Assembly (NCBI GenBank): GCA_938022205.1
Contig: CALIEB010000006.1
Location: 1-64,000 of the forward strand
Reading direction: 5' to 3'
Source of the DNA: an uncultured Anaerolineae bacterium
GTDB taxonomy: Bacteria > Chloroflexota > Anaerolineae > Aggregatilineales > Phototrophicaceae
DNA: 64,000 bases
Part shown: positions 1 through 8,126 of the stretch, one piece after another
Position numbering within the stretch: position 1 is the first letter of the stretch
Layout: the number at the start of each line of letters is the position of its first letter
The notes under the pieces: model-generated
Told to the model about the DNA's origin: nothing
The model's input: only the letters and a program-made list of their open reading frames with translations
Databases searched by the model: none
Program-made: the position numbers and the translations under genes

Positions 1-230
1 GGACGCGCCCAGAGATTGGTCATGCGAATAGAGACCAGCGTCATGACGAGCGCAAACGGCAGCACTAACGCTTGTAGGATAACCAGCTCGCCTGTGGGTT
101 CTTGACCGGTGAACAAACCGATATTGACAAAGATGAAACCGCCAATGAGCAGCAGAAACGTGAGCAGAAACAGATAGTTTGCCCATTGACGGTTACGAGT
201 GGCGAGCTGGCTGTTGATGACAATGCGCAT
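1..230 (-). CDS. Partial integral membrane protein (N-terminal part), unknown function
   Basis: An open frame on the minus strand starts with ATG at 230 and runs without a stop off the left edge, so only about 76 N-terminal residues are visible. After a short polar start (MRIVINSQLATRNRQW) come two hydrophobic stretches, roughly residues 19-38 and 50-64, consistent with two membrane helices. A plausible ribosome-binding site (GAGGAC) lies about 9 bases upstream, and the start is only 20 bases after the stop of the secreted protein at 251-1771, so the two are probably co-transcribed. No family can be recognised from this fragment. Confidence 0.6.
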   Translation of the reverse strand, partial: MRIVINSQLATRNRQWANYLFLLTFLLLIGGFIFVNIGLFTGQEPTGELVILQALVLPFALVMTLVSIRMTNLWAR

Positions 231-250
231 GGCTTGTTTGTCCTCGTGTG

Positions 251-1771
251 CTAACAGCCGCTGGCGCGTTCTTGCAGGATGTAGTCAAACGTGCGCACAT
301 TGTCCGCTTCATTAAGCTCATCGTACTTGCCGTTGGGGTCTAGCGTGATGATGATGCGATTGGCTTCGTTGATGTAAGCCGAGGGAATGTTAAGTTTGGT
401 CTCAAAGCCACGTGTCTCGCCGCCCGCAATTGGCGGAATGGTGATGAGCTGTGACGAAGTCACTTGCCCCGTGCGCACCGAGACGTTTTGGAACAGCACT
501 TCGGTGGTGGGCGCAGCCCCGAACCCTTGATTGTAGACGTGCCAATTGATGGTCAAAACATCTTTACAGCGCAAATCAGCGAGGGCGGGCGTAAAGGTAA
601 TGCTGTTGGTCACGAACAAATTCACGTTGAGATATGTTTCGTTGCCGGTGCGCGGCACAAAGTACGAAACCGGACCTGTGGCGATGAGTTCGGCGCAAAT
701 GCTGTCGCCAAAGCGCACGGTGGGCAAAATTTTCCACGCTTGTGGCGCGCCGTATGCTACGCCGATGACGGCTTTTTCAAGGTCACCGGGGGCGGGCTTC
801 ATGCAGTGTGTCACCGGAATTTTGAAGACACCAGGCTGCCCACCCGGTGCTTCGTAATTACCGTTGGCAAAAACGTGATACTTCGTGCCGCGAATTTCAA
901 ACGACGGAATCGACGTGGGTACGTCGGCAATGTTGCTGAACGTGCCGGGCGCATAGGGACCGTATTCAACGCGGCAGTGAACGGTAAAGCCGTCGTTGCG
1001 CGTATACAGCAGGTCATCAGGGTCATAGCTCAAGCCTGGACATTCCTCGTAAGGTCTCATCAGGTTGAGCGACACTTGCGCCGGGTCACCAACGATTTGT
1101 ACGCCTACAGGTGCAAGCCCACCGCTGGCTGCTGCTGAGCCTTCAAACGTGCGCCCGTCGGCTTGGTCGAACTCGATACTGATGCGGGCAATGCCGTTCA
1201 TGTTGATGTTGACGGGCGCAGAACCGTCGGCGGGACCGAAAATTGCCGCCGACGCGAGGTTGCCCACGTCGAACGTGCTGCTCGGTGTCCAGCCCCAGTA
1301 AGTCAGCACGGACGTGCCGGAAGCATCGGCGCGAAAACGGAAGTCCACAGGCAGGTAAAAGCCCACCCAGAGGATTTTGCTAGAGGTGACAAGCGGCTGC
1401 GAGAGCGGCACGCGCACCACGCCGGTGGTGTTGATGCTGACAGTTTCACGGCGCAGCAGCACGGCATCTTGTGGCGAGCCGCCGTTGGGGTCTTCGTAGA
1501 TAACCAGTGTGACAGGCTGCCCTAGCACGGGGCTGACGACGGAAAATCTCACGGCATCAATAGTGATGGGGTAGCTGATGGGCAGCGCGCTTAAGTCAAA
1601 GCCGTTTATCACGAGCGCAGGCTCATCTTTGACGAACCACGTGGTGCTGGTGTCACCGCTGTTGATGCTTAGCACGGTGCTGCCTGCGTTGACAGTGACG
1701 AGCGAGAGTAAAAGTGCTGCCGCGCTGAGTAGGAGCAAGCGTGCGCGGGAGAGAATGTTGAAACGGTTCAT
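251..1771 (-). CDS. Secreted protein with C-terminal CARDB-like domain
   Basis: The protein has 506 aa. Residues 1-29 form a signal peptide (basic start, then a Leu/Ala-rich core ending near VNAG), so it is exported. The middle is beta-rich with no recognisable catalytic motif; residues 35-200 resemble a carbohydrate-binding-like or jelly-roll sandwich only in composition. About residues 390-495 look like a CARDB adhesion-type Ig-like module: an N-terminal ADLRC segment, a NWHVYNQGFG strand, and a terminal DPNGKYDELNEADN motif, which is typical of CARDB repeats. It is probably a surface or extracellular binding protein, co-transcribed with the partial membrane protein at 1-230. The substrate cannot be inferred. 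Confidence 0.7.
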   Translation of the reverse strand: MNRFNILSRARLLLLSAAALLLSLVTVNAGSTVLSINSGDTSTTWFVKDEPALVINGFDLSALPISYPITIDAVRFSVVSPVLGQPVTLVIYEDPNGGSPQDAVLLRRETVSINTTGVVRVPLSQPLVTSSKILWVGFYLPVDFRFRADASGTSVLTYWGWTPSSTFDVGNLASAAIFGPADGSAPVNINMNGIARISIEFDQADGRTFEGSAAASGGLAPVGVQIVGDPAQVSLNLMRPYEECPGLSYDPDDLLYTRNDGFTVHCRVEYGPYAPGTFSNIADVPTSIPSFEIRGTKYHVFANGNYEAPGGQPGVFKIPVTHCMKPAPGDLEKAVIGVAYGAPQAWKILPTVRFGDSICAELIATGPVSYFVPRTGNETYLNVNLFVTNSITFTPALADLRCKDVLTINWHVYNQGFGAAPTTEVLFQNVSVRTGQVTSSQLITIPPIAGGETRGFETKLNIPSAYINEANRIIITLDPNGKYDELNEADNVRTFDYILQERASGC

Positions 1772-1932
1772 AGGTCTCGTCCTAGATGTCTATCGTGATG
1801 AATCCTTGTGGCGTATTGTAGGGTGATTTAGGGGGTAGGTCAAGTTGAGTTGACTTGAAACTAGTGATATGCGCTGCGTGGGATTATAATCGGGCGCGTT
1901 TGCGTGTGAACTAGCTGGTAAGGAGCAGCACG
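1772..1932. promoter_or_regulatory. Divergent intergenic region upstream of yajC-secDF
   Basis: This 161-bp gap separates the secreted protein (minus) from yajC (plus). A TATAAT hexamer sits at 1885-1890, about 43 bases before the yajC start, and is a likely -10 element. No hexamer resembling TTGACA lies at the normal distance: TTGACT at 1850-1855 is 29 bases away. A purine-rich ribosome-binding site (AAGGAG) precedes yajC. No structured RNA is seen. Confidence 0.4.
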
Positions 1933-2247
1933 ATGCAAGAGTTGTTATTGGTTGGCGTTATTTTGGCGTTGGCGATGGGGGCATATTGGGCGATGGTGCT
2001 GTTTCCGCGCCAGCGCGACTTTCAAAAGCGGCAGCTCATGGCGCGTGAGCTGGTGGAAGGAGATGAGATTATCACATTTGGCGGCATTATTGGCAAGGTG
2101 CGCAGCATTGATGCCAAGATGGGCATTGCGGAAGTTGAAATTGCCGACGGGGTGCGCGTGCGGCTTGTGATTGCTGCGATGGTGCAGCGTTACGACCCCG
2201 AAGAAATCGCTCGTAATGCTCAGATGGGCTTGCGGCAAGACGACTGA
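1933..2247 (+). CDS. yajC: Preprotein translocase subunit YajC
   Basis: YajC is a small inner-membrane protein associated with SecDF and the SecYEG translocon. The 104-aa product has one N-terminal membrane helix (about residues 4-24) followed by the conserved cytoplasmic part: FPRQRDFQKRQLMARELVEGDEIITFGG, then a IGKVRSIDA segment and a hydrophobic beta-rich end. Length and order match the family. It is followed 22 bases later by secD and then secF, the common yajC-secD-secF arrangement, which supports the identification. The start is preceded by AAGGAG at a good distance. Confidence 0.93.
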   Translation: MQELLLVGVILALAMGAYWAMVLFPRQRDFQKRQLMARELVEGDEIITFGGIIGKVRSIDAKMGIAEVEIADGVRVRLVIAAMVQRYDPEEIARNAQMGLRQDD

Positions 2248-2269
2248 TTACCACAACAAGAGGGAGACC

Positions 2270-3766
2270 ATGACAAACCATTGGCGATGGCTTATTTTCA
2301 TCGTAGGGCTGACGCTGTTTGCGGCGTATGTGGCGTTGCCCGCTGATATGAAGGGCGTAACGCCCGATGACCCTATTTGCGCGCGCTTTGCTGAAGACCA
2401 GACGATTGACACGCGCGGCGTGCGTTGTGATGAACACATCCGCTTTGACTTCAACAATGACTTTCGTCCTGAGGTGGACATCGCTATCACACAAAGTCTA
2501 GGGCTGGACCTGGTGGGCGGGCTGCGCGTCTTGTTAGAGGCGGATATTCCTGACGTAACCGCTGAGCAGATGCGTGAAACTGCCAACAACATCAGCCGCC
2601 GCGTCAACGGCTTAGGCTTGACAGAGGCAACGGTACAGACGCAAGGTGCAAACCGCGTGCTGGTCGAGCTGCCCGGCGTGCGCGACCGCGACGTTGCCAT
2701 CCGCACAATTCAGCAAACTGCCCTGCTCGAGTTTGTCGATTTTTCGGGCTTAGGCGGGCAAGCGTTAGACTTCGAAGGGCGGCGGATTTTAACGACCGAG
2801 CAGCTGCGTTTGCAAGGACTGCGCAGCACGCCCGACGAGACGCTGGTGGGGCGGCTGCGTAACCCGTTGACCAACGAGCCGTTTAAGACCGTGATGACGG
2901 GCGCGGGACTGGCGCGTGCCAGCGCGCAGTTTGGCGCAACCAACCAAGCCGGCTTGCCTGAGTGGTTCATTCAGTTCGAAGTGAAGCCAGAATTTGTGGA
3001 GACGTTTGCCACCTTCACGGGGGCTAGCATCGGTCAGCCAATGGCAATCGTGCTGGACGGCGAGGTGCTGTCTGCGCCGACCATTCAAGCGCAACTGAGC
3101 GACGGCGGCATTATCACCGGCAACTTTAACGAGGAATCTGCTACGCGGCTTGCCTTGCAACTGCAGTCCGGCGCGCTGCCCGTTCCGCTTAAGGTGGTGG
3201 CTGCTGACGAGGTTGGCGCGACACTTGGGCAAGAATCCGTAGCGCGCAGCGTGCGAGCGGGCAGCGTGGGCGTTTTGGTTGTGCTGACCTTTATGGTGGT
3301 TTACTATCGTGTGCCGGGCATCAGCGCGAGCTTGGCGTTGATTGTCTTCATCGTGCTTAACCTTGCGCTGTTTAAGCTCATTCCGATTACGCTAACATTG
3401 CCTGCTATCACCGGCTTCCTGATTTCAATTGGCACGGCGGTGGACGGCAACATCCTCATCTTTGAGCGCATCAAAGAGGAGCTGCGCGCAGGTAAGGCGT
3501 TGGATGCGTCGCTGCTGGCAGGGTTTGACCGCGCTTGGACTTCTATCCGCGACTCCAACATCTCAACCATTATCATTTGCGGCATCTTGTTCCTGTTTGG
3601 GCAAACGCCCGGTGCCAGCATCGTGAGCGGGTTTGCGCTGACGCTGGCGTTAGGGCTGGTGCTTAACTTGTTCACGGCGGTTTTGGTGACGCGCACGTTT
3701 TTGTATGTGCTGGTGCAGCTTTTGCGCGCGACGCTGCAGCGTCGTCTTTGGCTTCTTGGCGTTTAG
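2270..3766 (+). CDS. secD: Protein translocase subunit SecD
   Basis: SecD is an RND-type membrane protein that uses the proton motive force to help late steps of Sec-dependent export. The start chosen is the ATG at 2270 (MTNHWRWLIF), preceded by AGGGAGA 3 bases upstream; an in-frame ATG at 2171 would lie inside yajC. The 498-aa product has an N-terminal membrane helix, the conserved SecD motif LGLDLVGG near residue 80, a periplasmic P1 domain with the VNGLGLTEA motif, and a C-terminal block of five membrane helices containing IGTAVDGNILIFERIKEEL. It is co-transcribed with yajC and secF; the secF start is 4 bases after its stop. Confidence 0.95.
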   Translation: MTNHWRWLIFIVGLTLFAAYVALPADMKGVTPDDPICARFAEDQTIDTRGVRCDEHIRFDFNNDFRPEVDIAITQSLGLDLVGGLRVLLEADIPDVTAEQMRETANNISRRVNGLGLTEATVQTQGANRVLVELPGVRDRDVAIRTIQQTALLEFVDFSGLGGQALDFEGRRILTTEQLRLQGLRSTPDETLVGRLRNPLTNEPFKTVMTGAGLARASAQFGATNQAGLPEWFIQFEVKPEFVETFATFTGASIGQPMAIVLDGEVLSAPTIQAQLSDGGIITGNFNEESATRLALQLQSGALPVPLKVVAADEVGATLGQESVARSVRAGSVGVLVVLTFMVVYYRVPGISASLALIVFIVLNLALFKLIPITLTLPAITGFLISIGTAVDGNILIFERIKEELRAGKALDASLLAGFDRAWTSIRDSNISTIIICGILFLFGQTPGASIVSGFALTLALGLVLNLFTAVLVTRTFLYVLVQLLRATLQRRLWLLGV

Positions 3767-3769
3767 GGG

Positions 3770-4825
3770 ATGAACGACATGGACAACAACACGCTTTTGA
3801 TACTCTTTGCGTTGGGGCTTGGGCTGGCGATTCTGGGGTATGGCGTTGCGACACGCCGTCGCGTGAGCTTCTTTGAGCTAGTGCAAAATCGCCGCCTTTT
3901 CTTTTGGATTTCTGCGTCGGTCATTGTGCCCGGGCTGTTTATCATGGGGTATTCCACTGTGACGACGGGCGCGCCGTTTCGCTTAAGCATTGACTTTGTT
4001 GGCGGCAGCATCTATGAGCTGACGTTTACCGAAGACGGCGCGAACGAGAGCAACATCCGCCAAGTTTTCGCCGCAGCGGGCGACGAGAACATCATCATCC
4101 AGCGGCTTGGTGGGGCAAACAGCCGCCGTTGGTCAGTTCGCGGCACGTTCCAAGATAGCGAAACGATTGAGACGATTTTACGCAATCTAGAAGCTCTCGC
4201 GCCTGTTGACCGCGACAGCTTCCAGCAGCAAGCGGTTTCGCCGACCATTGGGCAGGAAGTGTCACGAGCGGCACTGGCGGCGGTTGCAGTGGCGGGCTTG
4301 GTGGTGACGGGCTTTATCGTGTTGGCGTTTCGCCAAGTGCCGCATGCGCTGCGCTATGGCGTGTGCGCGGTGCTGGCGATGGTGCATGACGTGTTGGTGG
4401 TGATGGGCGTAACATCGCTCTTGGGGCTGTTGCTGGGCTGGGAAGTGGACGCGCTGTTCCTCACGGCAGTGTTAACGGTTGTCGGCTTCTCGGTGCAAGA
4501 CAGCATCGTCATTTTCGATCGTATCCGCGAAAATATCCCCACGCACATTGGCGAACCGTATGAGACGATTGTCAATCGCAGCGTGTGGGAAACCATCCAT
4601 CGCTCGCTGGCGACGCAGCTTAACGCCTTCTTTATCATGGTGGCAATTATGCTCTTCGGCGGCGAGACCATCCGCCAGTTTATCTTTATTCTGTTTATCG
4701 GGCTGTTGACGGGCAGCTACTCGTCCTTGTTCACAGCGGTGCCGCTGTTGGTGGCATGGCAAAAAGGTGAGCTGCCGTTTGTGAAGGGAGACACGCGCCC
4801 CGAACGGGCGGAAGCTGCCGCCTAA
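3770..4825 (+). CDS. secF: Protein translocase subunit SecF
   Basis: SecF is the partner of SecD in the SecDF export motor. The 351-aa product has a membrane helix at about residues 9-27, a second at 40-62, the family motif IDFVGGS near residue 75, a periplasmic domain, and a C-terminal membrane block with the conserved VVGFSVQDSIVIFDRIREN segment. The ribosome-binding site (AGGGG) overlaps the secD stop codon, so translation of the two is probably coupled. The last 4 bases overlap the end of a convergent histidine kinase gene. The N-terminus has one hydrophobic segment more than the shortest SecF proteins. Confidence 0.95.
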   Translation: MNDMDNNTLLILFALGLGLAILGYGVATRRRVSFFELVQNRRLFFWISASVIVPGLFIMGYSTVTTGAPFRLSIDFVGGSIYELTFTEDGANESNIRQVFAAAGDENIIIQRLGGANSRRWSVRGTFQDSETIETILRNLEALAPVDRDSFQQQAVSPTIGQEVSRAALAAVAVAGLVVTGFIVLAFRQVPHALRYGVCAVLAMVHDVLVVMGVTSLLGLLLGWEVDALFLTAVLTVVGFSVQDSIVIFDRIRENIPTHIGEPYETIVNRSVWETIHRSLATQLNAFFIMVAIMLFGGETIRQFIFILFIGLLTGSYSSLFTAVPLLVAWQKGELPFVKGDTRPERAEAAA

Positions 4826-6030
4826 TTGTCTTCGGCGGGCGGGCGGTGAAGGGGCAGGGTGATGTGAAACTCTGACCCTACCCCTTCTTGGCTTTCAAGC
4901 CAAATACGCCCGCCGTGCGCTTCGACAATGTGCTTGCAAATCGCCAACCCCAAGCCCGTGCCGCGCTCGATGTTCTCGGTTGTTGGCACGCGATAGAACT
5001 TCTGGAACATGTTCTTTTGGTGTTCTTTGGCGATGCCGTAGCCGGTATCAGCAACGGTGAGCTGCACAAAGTCATCGCCGTTGTCCTCGAGCGGCTGCAT
5101 ACGCACATGGATGCTGCCTTTGGGACGATTGTACTTGATAGCGTTCGTTAGCAAGTTCAGGATGACCTGCTTGGTTTTGCTGCGGTCAATGCGCACGATA
5201 GGGTTGACATCGTCAACGTAGATGTTGATGTGTTTTTGGTTGGCTTGCGGTTGCACAATTTCGACACTTTCCGCCACCAATGGGTACAGCTCGCACGGTG
5301 CCACGTTAATCGAGATGCGCCCTGATTCTAAGCGGGCGATGTCGAGAAAGTCGCTGGTAAGGTCAATCAACCGTTCGGTTTCGTTACGCATGGTCGTGAT
5401 GACATCAGCGCGCTTGGACTCCGGCAAGTTAGGATGCTGTAGCAAAATCGTGCTGGCTTTGAGTGCTGAAAGCGGCGTGCGCAGCTCGTGTACCATCTCA
5501 GCGATGAAGTCGCTTTGCTGAAAGAGGCGCGCGTTTTCGATAGCAATAGCTGCTTGGCTGGCAAGCGTTTGCAGCGTCATAATGTCTTCGTCGGTAAAGC
5601 TGAGATTGCTGCGCTTGTTGACCGCTTGGACGACCCCAATGACGCGCTGGTGTGTGCGCATCGGCACGCCGAGCAGGTTGCGTGTCTCAAAGCTAATGCG
5701 ATGGTCTACGCCTTGAAAGTGACCGCTGGTCTGGCGGGCATTTTCGATGACACGCGGCTCGCCGTGCGTGACAATCCATCCCGCGATGCTGCCTTCCAGC
5801 GGCACGATAATCTCTTCCATCTCGCTGAAGTTGATATTGGTGGACATGGCGAAGCGCAATTGCCCACTGGCTTCGTCTAGCAGCAAAATAGCGGCGGCTT
5901 CGGTGTTAATCAACTCTTTAGCAGCCGAGACAATCTTGCGCAGCAGCGCAGTCAAATCGTACGTTGCCGTCAGCTGCTGGCTGATTTCGATGATGCGCTT
6001 GTAGTGTGCGATGAGCGTTTGATAGTCCAT
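4822..6030 (-). CDS. GAF-domain sensor histidine kinase (soluble)
   Basis: This is a 402-aa histidine kinase without membrane segments. Residues 20-165 form a GAF domain, residues 171-235 a HisKA dimerisation domain with the phospho-acceptor His181 in VHELRTPLSALK, and residues 280-395 a HATPase_c domain with N-box (NLLTNAIKY), G1 (DTGYGIA) and G2 (GTGLGLAI) motifs, all intact. The sensor is expected to read an intracellular signal through the GAF domain. It is the last gene of a minus-strand operon with a receiver/CpaE-like ATPase and a sirtuin; its start is 8 bases after the sirtuin stop. The receiver protein of that operon is the obvious candidate partner, by context only. Confidence 0.9.
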   Translation of the reverse strand: MDYQTLIAHYKRIIEISQQLTATYDLTALLRKIVSAAKELINTEAAAILLLDEASGQLRFAMSTNINFSEMEEIIVPLEGSIAGWIVTHGEPRVIENARQTSGHFQGVDHRISFETRNLLGVPMRTHQRVIGVVQAVNKRSNLSFTDEDIMTLQTLASQAAIAIENARLFQQSDFIAEMVHELRTPLSALKASTILLQHPNLPESKRADVITTMRNETERLIDLTSDFLDIARLESGRISINVAPCELYPLVAESVEIVQPQANQKHINIYVDDVNPIVRIDRSKTKQVILNLLTNAIKYNRPKGSIHVRMQPLEDNGDDFVQLTVADTGYGIAKEHQKNMFQKFYRVPTTENIERGTGLGLAICKHIVEAHGGRIWLESQEGVGSEFHITLPLHRPPAEDN

Positions 6031-6038
6031 AAGCGGCT

Positions 6039-6797
6039 CTAACTCGTCATAGCTGCTAAGATAGCGGGCAAGACTACGGCGACATCTTCACGAATGACCA
6101 CATGCGCAGCACTGTCAAAATCCGTCTGCTGTAAGTTGATAAGAACCACCTTTGCGCCACAACGTTTAGCAAGCCAAGGCAGCTGGCTTGCGGGTTCGAC
6201 CTCTAGCGATGAGCCAATGACCAGCATCAGGTCGCAGGCACGGGTTGCTTGCTGCGCGGCTTGCAGCGGCTTGTAGGGCAGCTGTTCACCGAACAGAATG
6301 ACGTTGGGCTTTATCACGCCACCACAGCGCACACAGGTGGGTATCACGTCTGTTTCTAAAAAGGCGTTCATGACTTGTTCGCCGTCGTAAGTCTGAAAGC
6401 ACTGAATGCACGTGGCTTCGCGCATATGACCGTGTAGCTCATGCACGATTTGATTACCGGCGCGAGTGTGCAACATGTCAATATTTTGCGTGATAACCGC
6501 CTTGAGTTTGCCGCGTCGTTCCAGCTCAGCCAGCGCAAGGTGGGCAGGATTGGGTTGTGCGGCAAGAATGACGTGTGCTAACCCGCGTACCCAATCGTAA
6601 AAGGCACGCGGGTTCTGGCGAAAGCCGAAGATGCTTGCCACGCTCATAGGGTCGGCATGCTCCCACAGCCCAGAATTTGGGCTGCGGAAGTCCGGGATGC
6701 CCGACGGCGTGCTAATGCCTGCCCCTGTGAAGGCGACGACATGTTGGGCTTCGTCTAGCCAGTGTGCGACGGTTTTGATGTCTTGTTCGTTCGTCAT
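6039..6797 (-). CDS. cobB: NAD-dependent protein deacylase, Sir2 family
   Basis: Sirtuins remove acyl groups from lysines using NAD+. The 252-aa product shows the NAD-binding GAGIST...GIPDFRS motif (residues 25-39), the TQNID motif (103-107), the catalytic His122 in ELHGH, four zinc-ligand cysteines (130, 133, 155, 158) and the GSSLEVEP motif. Length and motif order are those of bacterial class III or U-type sirtuins. It lies between the receiver/ATPase gene (18-base gap) and the histidine kinase (8-base gap), so it is probably co-expressed with signalling proteins. No acetyl-CoA synthetase gene, the classic sirtuin target, is adjacent. Confidence 0.93.
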   Translation of the reverse strand: MTNEQDIKTVAHWLDEAQHVVAFTGAGISTPSGIPDFRSPNSGLWEHADPMSVASIFGFRQNPRAFYDWVRGLAHVILAAQPNPAHLALAELERRGKLKAVITQNIDMLHTRAGNQIVHELHGHMREATCIQCFQTYDGEQVMNAFLETDVIPTCVRCGGVIKPNVILFGEQLPYKPLQAAQQATRACDLMLVIGSSLEVEPASQLPWLAKRCGAKVVLINLQQTDFDSAAHVVIREDVAVVLPAILAAMTS

Positions 6798-6815
6798 GGT
6801 CGCTGGGTGTAACGA

Positions 6816-7973
6816 CTAGTTGCCGATTTGGCGAATGCGCGTTTTGAGCGATTCCGCTAGTTTTTTGAGCTGTCCTGCCACGATGCTGTTGGGCTGCAGC
6901 AACACAATGGGGGACTTTGCTTCAATCGCTTGGAAGGCAAGCTCGGGAGCTGCCGAGATAATGGCTTTAATCTCACGCCCTAGTGTGTGTTCCACCTCTT
7001 GCCACGAGGTTTGGATGCTGGACGGCGCACGGCTAAGAATGACGATGCTGGTGCGGCTGCCATGCCCCTCTTCGTCCATCACCTTTAGCAGGTCGCGCGC
7101 GCTAATTAACGACAGCGCGTTAGGTTCAACGACCAACAGCAGCTTATCTATCTCGCTCAGCAAGCGCACGTTTAACGTGTTATAGCCGCTGCCCAAGTCG
7201 ATGACGCTGGGCTTAGCGATAAAACGCAGCTGGTTGATGATGGCAGCGGCAGCTTCCTCGTTGAAGCGCGCCAGTGACTCGCGTGGGTTGGTTGAACTGG
7301 TTAGGGCGCGCAAGCCGCTGGCGTGTGTGGCTAGCGAGTTTTCCACGTTCTTGGTGGTAATGTCGCTGAGCTGCGCGGTCATCAGGCGGTACATGCTCTG
7401 GGTGCGAATAAGCCCAAGCATGACAGCAAGCCCGCTTTGTCCGGGGCGAAAGTCCGCGACAACGGGGTTCTCGCCCATTTCCATGAGCGCGGCAGCAATG
7501 TTAACGGCGATAGTTGTCGTGCCGACCCCACCCTTAGACCCGATTACGCCGATGGTGGTGTTGCGTTGCCCGCCGCTAGACGGCATTGGCTCTTGCTTGG
7601 CGGCACTGCGCTGCAAGATGGCTTTTACGCGCGACGCTAGCTCTTGCGGATGGGTCGGTTTGGTCAGATAGTCATCTGCACCTGCCTCAAAGCCTTTGAT
7701 CTTGTCATCAATGAGCGTTTTGGCGGTGAACATGATGATAGGAATTTTTTGTGTAGCGGCATTAGCGCGTAAGCGGCGACATACCTCTAAGCCGTTCATA
7801 TCCGGCATCATCACGTCGAGGATGATGAGGTTGGGGGACTCGGCTTCGGCTTTAGCAAGAGCCTGACTGCCCGAGTGCGCAGCAGACACCTCGTAGCCGT
7901 TGCGAGAGAGCATCAGCCCGATGAGCTTCAGGCTATCCACATCGTCGTCAACAATAAGGATTTTTTCAGGCAT
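6816..7973 (-). CDS. Response-regulator receiver fused to a CpaE/MinD-like ATPase
   Basis: The 385-aa protein has an N-terminal receiver domain (1-123) with the acidic pocket Asp9-Asp10, phospho-acceptor Asp53 in ILDVMMPD, Thr83 and Lys105, all canonical. A short linker leads into a MinD/ParA-type ATPase (about 139-380) with an intact deviant Walker A motif SKGGVGTTT at 146-154. The order receiver plus ATPase is that of CpaE/TadZ proteins, which localise pilus or polarity machinery, but no tad pilus genes lie nearby. It heads a minus-strand operon with cobB and a GAF histidine kinase, and is divergent from a second histidine kinase, so either kinase could phosphorylate it. DNA binding is not expected. 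Confidence 0.88.
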   Translation of the reverse strand: MPEKILIVDDDVDSLKLIGLMLSRNGYEVSAAHSGSQALAKAEAESPNLIILDVMMPDMNGLEVCRRLRANAATQKIPIIMFTAKTLIDDKIKGFEAGADDYLTKPTHPQELASRVKAILQRSAAKQEPMPSSGGQRNTTIGVIGSKGGVGTTTIAVNIAAALMEMGENPVVADFRPGQSGLAVMLGLIRTQSMYRLMTAQLSDITTKNVENSLATHASGLRALTSSTNPRESLARFNEEAAAAIINQLRFIAKPSVIDLGSGYNTLNVRLLSEIDKLLLVVEPNALSLISARDLLKVMDEEGHGSRTSIVILSRAPSSIQTSWQEVEHTLGREIKAIISAAPELAFQAIEAKSPIVLLQPNSIVAGQLKKLAESLKTRIRQIGN

Positions 7974-8064
7974 CTAACACCCACTTCCCTTCAGTATAAT
8001 AAGCAGAAGTCTAGCATGATTTATAAGGGTTCGCAAGCGAATCCGTGTGCTGTTTGCCGTATGT

Positions 8065-8096
8065 TTGTCACCGAATATGCGGATTTGTGCTAGAAT
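8065..8096 (+). promoter_or_regulatory. Candidate extended -10 promoter for the histidine kinase gene
   Basis: TAGAAT at 8091-8096 is preceded by TGC, giving an extended -10 (TGCTAGAAT). TTGTCA at 8065-8070 is 20 bases upstream, which is long for a -35, so the extended -10 probably carries the activity. It ends about 30 bases before the start at 8127. Confidence 0.45.
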
Positions 8097-8126
8097 AGTG
8101 GTTGTGCCGTTGATTATGTATGCGAG

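Noticed and set aside
1850..1890. TTGACT...TATAAT pair upstream of yajC as a standard promoter
   Set aside because: The spacing is 29 bases; only the -10 is retained as a weak candidate.
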